A stretch of DNA of 64,000 nt, from the NCBI GenBank assembly GCA_029931535.1, contig JAQPZY010000492.1:62001-126000 (forward strand), in the 5' to 3' direction. The notes beneath the pieces are model-generated. The model did not search any database. It worked only from the letters and a program-made list of their open reading frames with translations, and was not told the origin of the DNA. Source of the stretch: Margaritifera margaritifera (Eukaryota > Mollusca > Bivalvia > Unionida > Margaritiferidae). This document shows positions 50,776 to 57,900 of this stretch, piece after piece. How positions within the stretch are numbered: position 1 is the stretch's first letter; each line of letters starts with the position of its first letter. The position numbers were made by a program, and so were the translations under genes.

Positions 50776-51314
50776 GCCTTCAATATTGCTTTCTACCAAT
50801 TGTTATAAAGTCTGATTATAATACCCAAGAAATTCGTTTATCGCAATCTAAAATGTTCGACCTTCTTGTATCAAAGTAAATAAATATGATGTAAATTTAT
50901 CTTTTTTCTTTCATCTAGCAACGATCACAAAAATGGAATCTCCACCATGTTTACACCTTTGACTTCCAGTAAGTCTCTCTGTCTCTGTTTATCTCTGTCT
51001 GTCTCTCTGTCTGTCTCTGTATCTCTCTCTGTATTCTAATTTAAATGCTTTTAAATCATTAATAATATAACACCTTGTTATCCTGTAAATAAAGTGATAC
51101 GTGTTTTCATTTGTTTTATTTAGTTTTCTTTTTAGAAAGGGTTTAAAACTACACATCAAACTACACAAACTCGCAAGACGTTTTAGACTATAGAATCCTA
51201 TGCACAAATAATCATGAGATGACAGTGAATTATGCGATAATTTGAATTGAGATAATTGTGTTTTAATTAAGTTCAGTAAACAGGTATTTTCCTCATTTTC
51301 ACCTATTATTTTGG

Positions 51315-51345
<31 letters not shown>

Positions 51346-54300
51346 TTGTATTCTGCCTTCTCCACGCCTGTTGAAACGACCGTTTTCAGAACAAGCGTCG
51401 GACATAATTGATCGGATAAGAAAGCCCCCCACATTGAAAGCCATATATAAGAAATGGACAGATTTATCCTATGGTGCAAGCAAAACACAAATAGCTAACT
51501 TCATGCTATGCCTCTTTGATGAGAAGAAGTTATTCCTCTCACAATCAAAACTCATACGTCTACACGAACAATCTGCATTTTTGCCACGGTCGTCTGAAGT
51601 GGTACTTAAAACCATACTTAGCCGATCAGAAGAAGGAGTTCTCATTTGCTCTAACAACTCCATGAAAGAAGAGCCGATGTTTCCGCCCAGGCTCTGTCGC
51701 CCTGGATCCGTTGGGTTATACGATCTTACTTCAAGGGACTTACCCAAAATCATAAATTTCTTACGCACATCAGCTCACTAGGTTGTAGTAGTCGCGAACT
51801 GACATAATCCAAGCCATGGGATGGAGATCAGAGACGGCATTCTCAAGTTTTTACCTCAGTGACCTTTCACTCCTAAGGACTTAGTTTGACCTGGTGGGGT
51901 CTGTATCAACAACACCACAAGGGGACTTTCCCAGGTCGTTCAACAGCTTCATAACGACTGTGGTTACCCTACTTCCCCTGGATTTAAGGAAGCGAAACAT
52001 TTCTCTAAAAACCGTGTTCGCGCATAGTCTAAGTACTAACTCTAGCCCGTATCTCACACGTGACTCGAAACTGATTCACATGCGTTAGAAGACTGGACAT
52101 GGGTCCAAATCTGGAGTAAGGGGGTATAACTCCCGCCGCATCTTACATATTCTCCCCACGTATTATAATCGAGTAACGTATTTAATAAAGGTTGGAGTGA
52201 ATTATGTTTCTTCGATACTACCTATCAGATCATAATAAGGGCCCACTCTCCCAAACCCTCCCAGCAGATACATACCTGGAAGAGCGTGCACATCATTTCC
52301 AAAAGTAACTGACGATTGATAGTATTTTGCGCCAATCGCTCCATCAAAATAGAAACCATTCCAGCCTGACTTCCGCCTAGGCAAGCAGACAACGTTTTAG
52401 CACTTTTAATGGAGTGAACGTCGTTTTTAAGTTTGGCGGGCTGGATTTGCGAGGTAGCGAATGTACTCCTATTATTATTGGGTATATATTATCGAAGAAA
52501 CATATTCTATTCCCAAAATCAGCTTTTCTACATATTTTTTTTCAGTCGGAGTCATTGATGAAAGTGAATATAATAGAAGCAAGCAAGTGGAAAGTTTGAG
52601 GTAACTGTCTAGGAAGACAGAATTCGCTCTCTGCAATTCATGTTCTTGTATATGCTTTCTATTGATACCAAAAGTCCCTTCATGGAGTTATGATTCCTGT
52701 TTTATTTGTAATTACATCATGAATTTTGTTTCTGCTCATAACGTTTGAAGGACACCATGGATAGAAATAAAATTTCTTTTATGAGGTTTAACATTAAGAG
52801 ATTTAGCTTACGTTTGATTTTCTCCTTTTTCTAATAACATTTGAATGAATTATGGTCCATGTGTCCTTACTTTTACACTATTGGCAAAGACATCCTTGTC
52901 ATTTGGACAGATTTCTTATTTTTTTCTATTCCTTTTCTTTGATTTTTTTATTAAAACCAAAATGTGATTGCTGACAGATGCAATCATCCTTCAGAATTTA
53001 CGGTAATTTATTTAATGTTTCCTAATTTTCATAATAATGCCTCTACACTGATAGTCTTGCAAAACCATACATTTTACTATTCGTTAATATTCCATGTCAT
53101 ACAGAAACATGATATGCTCATAAACACCGGAAAAAGTATTTTGCTCTGTTGGATGCCCAGTCATATTGGTATTATGGGTAATGAGAAAGCAGATAAAACA
53201 GCTAATGCTGCACTGCAGACACCTGTTTCTAGTGACTTTAACTGATATTAATTGGCATGTTCTATCTACTTGGCAAAATCTGTGGAATGAATACTTCATA
53301 GACAAACTCTATAACATCAAACCGATCATTTGAGAGTTCCTTCAAAGAGAAATTCCTGAGATGTGGTGCTAGTATGTTGCTCACGTATAAGGGCACACAT
53401 CTAATCGGTACCTACTTGCCGAAGCTTGAACCTCAACCAGACTGTTTACGTTGTTAGTGCCCACTGACAATGGAACGCATTCGTGTCTATTGTAACGACC
53501 TTCACCTTCTGAAATAATGATTGTTTCTATGCCAACTCGATTTAGAAGCTTCTTGATGATGAACAGCCCAAGAAAATTATAAACTATCCAAAAGATTACG
53601 GTTTATATAAAAATGACCATATATTTGAAAGATTTTCTATTTTACTTTTGTCTTTCATTTAATATAACATTATAAAGAATTTTAACATCGTTATTTTGTA
53701 TTTTTTTAATTTGTAGGAGTATAAGTATACTTGTACTGCTAGGGTTTATGTTCCTAAAGATTTCAACTATTTTTGCCGTGCAAGTTTTACAACCATTTTC
53801 TTAGAACTATATATCCAGCGCTGGGCAGATGTGCCATTAAATTCTATACATACATGCCAAACTAGGCACAAATGACAAGAATGCGGGAAGTGTTTGTTTT
53901 AAAAACAAAGCTCACCACCACTAACACCACCACCACTAAGGCGATGGGACATAGTATCTGTTTCCGTCACACATTTGTGAACAATCTAGCATCCATGTTT
54001 TTATTTTTATTTTAAGCATTGTTGATGTAAGGCTTCAACTGAACATGGTCTCAGATAATTTCTATGATCAATATATTTTTAGCATTTTTCTTTTACAGAA
54101 TTAGGGCATTTGATAGATTTAGGGCATTAATGTGGCTTATAAACACGCTAGCATTCGCATTTTGTCATTGATTTCATTAAAATGTGCCGTAAAGCTTCAT
54201 CTCAACAAAGGTTAGGAACAATTTGATGATGACCAATTATTTTGCATCTTTTAAAGAGTGTATGGCCCTTGGTGGACTTAGAATAGGCATAACAATGTCT

Positions 54301-54955
54301 TATGAGCACTCTAGCATCCATATTTTTATTTTTTATTTTAACCAGATTTCCTGAAAGACGTCATCTCAAAAGATGAGTTTGATGATCGGTGGATTTTGAC
54401 CATATTTACATAGGCGAGGTTTTACTGTTATCTACTTGAAATAGGATATATAAAATTATATCATGCGTTTCTGTTGTTTATTGCTGCCTATTAAAGAAAC
54501 ATAAATTTGATATCATATGCTCCACTGTGGTAGAAAAAGGGGACATAATGTTTTTTGCTGTCTGCCCGTCAGTCTCAAATTAGTTTTAGCGTGATAGCAC
54601 AATAACTAATAAGCTCGGAGTTATAAAGTTTTAAACATTTTACCGTGGTCATAATTTGATGATTTCATTTTATTTTCAGGAATTGTTAGCAATTTTTAAC
54701 TTCTTTTTTTATATACACGTTTGAACTGATTTGGACTTAGACTTTGTGATGTAACCATTTTGTATCATGTATTATTTATTCATTGTCAACTGAGCATTGA
54801 AAATAAGAAAAAAAGGTTCGTAAATTTTTGGTATAGGCTAGATAAATGAGTGACTGCGTACTGGTAATGAATACATCATTATCTAGACTCGACGCCTATG
54901 ATAAAATGATCGCTCCACCCTCCCCAATCGACCCACCCCGCACACACACACTCAT

Positions 54956-54995
<40 letters not shown>

Positions 54996-57900
54996 CCCTA
55001 AACTCTAATTAGTATGATGATAAATTTAGAGCATGGTCGATTAGATCCTGGGCGATTATTCAAATAAGTACTATAATTATGCACATCAGAAGGCTTCTTT
55101 TGTGTCGTTTTAAATAACTTTGAAGAGTGGCCGACAACTGTTACATTTTTCACTATAGACTGTTTTGGTCTGTATATGTGTTTTACAAACATAAATCTTT
55201 TTGATGGTAGGAAATCATTGTTGACCTTTAGATAACACACTTTAATTTTGTGATATTTTTAAATCAGTGGCGTGGATATTCCTGTTGCTGCAGTGATTGC
55301 TATCATTGTCCTCGTTGGTTTTGGAGTAGTTCTGATCTTGGTGTGTATCTTTCGCAAGCGCCTGAAAAAGAAGTGGCTGTATATGTGTGAAAAATGTCAA
55401 AACAGATCAGCCGAGGAAGATCCAGGTGATTACAACAGTATCATTAGGCATTTTTTCTCTTATAATTTTGAACTGTCATTTTTATTTTATTTTCTATTCT
55501 TTTCTTATTAATGAACTTCAAATAAATGTCAGCAGCGTTTGTTTGGTTCAGTGGAGATACCATATTTTTGGTGTGTCGACAAAGTTAACATGCGTATCTC
55601 CTTGTTGTAGCTAAATATCCAGTTTTCTAACCTTGCAATTTAGGCCTGTATTCGGATGACTTGAGATTATTATATATTTATGCCGCATCTCACTTAAGAA
55701 TAGAGAGGCAGGTAGGTAGATAGATCGATAGAAAGATATCATAAACTTGTACAAATGTGAATTCTTAAAACATAATTTTGTCATTGTTTGAATTCTGAAA
55801 CTGTCATTTTTCAATAATTTGAGTGTTCACATTTTTTAATTTACCAAAATGGAACTCGTTTTAATTACTGATATTCCTGAAAAATAAAAACACAGAAAAT
55901 TGGCAGATGTATCTTTCTATTTGTCACAGCATTTTCCAAATAAAACATTTGTTCCTAATTGCAGTAATAATAATAAATGAGGTCCGTTCATCCATCAGCT
56001 TATAGTTCATTTTCATATTATCAAGCACACATATTTCAGTAAGTAAGATAACTCAAGCAATGAATTATCCCAGCTTTATTGCCCCCCGCCTGCTCGCTAA
56101 AAGCGTGGGAGATAGTATTAACGTTTCGTCTGTCCGTTGTTCTGTACATCCATCACAATTTCGTTTCCACTCTACAACTGTATAGCCGTTTGAGATTAAC
56201 AAATGAAACTTTATATACTGATACAGCTTCAATGGAATGTATATGACGTATTATAATTGTGGATTCTGTGTTCAAGCACAAGGTTAGGGATGAATATTTT
56301 AATCTTGGTATCACTTCCCTTTCTACCGTTTCAGATTAACTGATTGAACTTCGCATGCTTATACTCCATCATTAGAAGGCATATTGTATACTACACTGGG
56401 GTTCTGTCTTTAAGATCAAGGTCATGGGTGAATTTTTCCTCTGTATACCTTTAAAGCTGTTTGAGTTTAAGTGTTGAAATATACATACTCTTAAGGTCTA
56501 CCATATTAAAGTCCCATCTTGAAGGTCAAGGTCATTATTTTATTGTTTTAAATTTTTCTTTCAGACTTTTCTTTGAACTCTAACTTTAAAGCCATTTGAG
56601 ATTAAGAGATGAAACTTGGTATAGTAATACCAAACTGGGGACTTACATGTAGTATTTAAGCTTCTGTCTTTCAGTTGTTCAGTCCACCTGTCACGCTTTT
56701 GTTTCCACTTTTGAACTATATAGCCATTGAAAATAGAAAATTAAACTATATACTCATTGCCATCATTCGAAGATGTGTCGCGTACTACAAATGGATTTAT
56801 ATCTTGAAAGCAAAGAAACATCAGTCCATGTTGAAACAGTTATGTACTGATGAGTCCGATTCTGCTAGAAATAGCTCTTTTGATTGGTTGTTGGTTGCTT
56901 GCTTTTTAGCGGCACATTTAACACATTATATGGCCATATCATGCAGTGAAGATGAGAGCTAAGTGCCTTCCCAAAGGGCACACATAGTTAGCTGTATCGA
57001 ACTCGTGACACTTGGATTACGAGTCAGAGCTCTACCAACTGTGCTACTAAGGGTCCTTCAGAATAGCATATCAAACGATTACTTGCGTTTGAAACTGACC
57101 ATCCTGAACCTCAAATGCAATGTACAGATTGCACACAAGCTAGTAGTGATCATTTCTACTGAGACCCATTCACCCACTACTTAATTTAGCAATACGATGT
57201 TCGGCTATCCTTGAGAAATTGTGCCACAGACAGTTCAGAACACTGATTGGCTGATCAGCCACTCACATGCTCAGAAACTAAACCAGTTATTGATGCCATG
57301 GTCATCTTCGAATTCGAAGGACGAACAACAAAACAATTTAGCAATAATAGGGATTTTTTTAATGTGATTAAATATGAAGAAAGCCACAGGAGAATCTTTA
57401 TATGAAATAATTTCAGTTTAAGATGGGACAAATTGCAAATACAGCACTAGCTCGTAATAATAACAAAGCACATAATGCATCTAATGGTGATGTTTATAGG
57501 ACTCTAATCCCAAAAGTCAATCTGAAATTTGCTCCTAAATCAGGATAAATATCCAACGGTCACTGAAACTGCCTCTTCTATGAAAATGTATTGGCCTTTA
57601 AATCCAGGTGTCATACCATGCAAACAAAGATATGCCAAAAAAGAAGCACTATTTATTTTAATAATAATTGAAGACAAAGCAATTGTGGAGGAAAACAATG
57701 TTCTAACTAGAATATTAAATACATTCACTGCTTATATTACTTGATCTTTTCTGGTTTCAGATTTTAAAACTTCTAACGAATATATGTTTTATTAGACACA
57801 CATCTTATGGTATTATACGTGTGAAATACATATGTCTAAAAGTAACGTTATAGTAGGTTTGTGCTCATAGAAATTAAATTGATCCTTAAAACAACTGAAA

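Larger units (their letters stand above)
47779..55267 (+). other. Receptor intron (7.5 kb)
   Basis: Begins gtaagaagaaac and ends atatttttaaatcag. Contains a Penelope remnant, a MULE, a possible cassette exon (50919-50968), a recombinase remnant and a LINE RNase H remnant. Confidence 0.75.

Noticed and set aside
50989..51444. 151-codon minus-strand frame as a gene
   Set aside because: Largely the antisense of TCTG/TCTC and ATGT simple repeats and of the recombinase remnant.
51311..51781. 156-codon + strand frame as an active host gene
   Set aside because: The frame starts inside an ATGT microsatellite. The recognisable part matches a recombinase start and then decays into stops, so it was treated as an element remnant.
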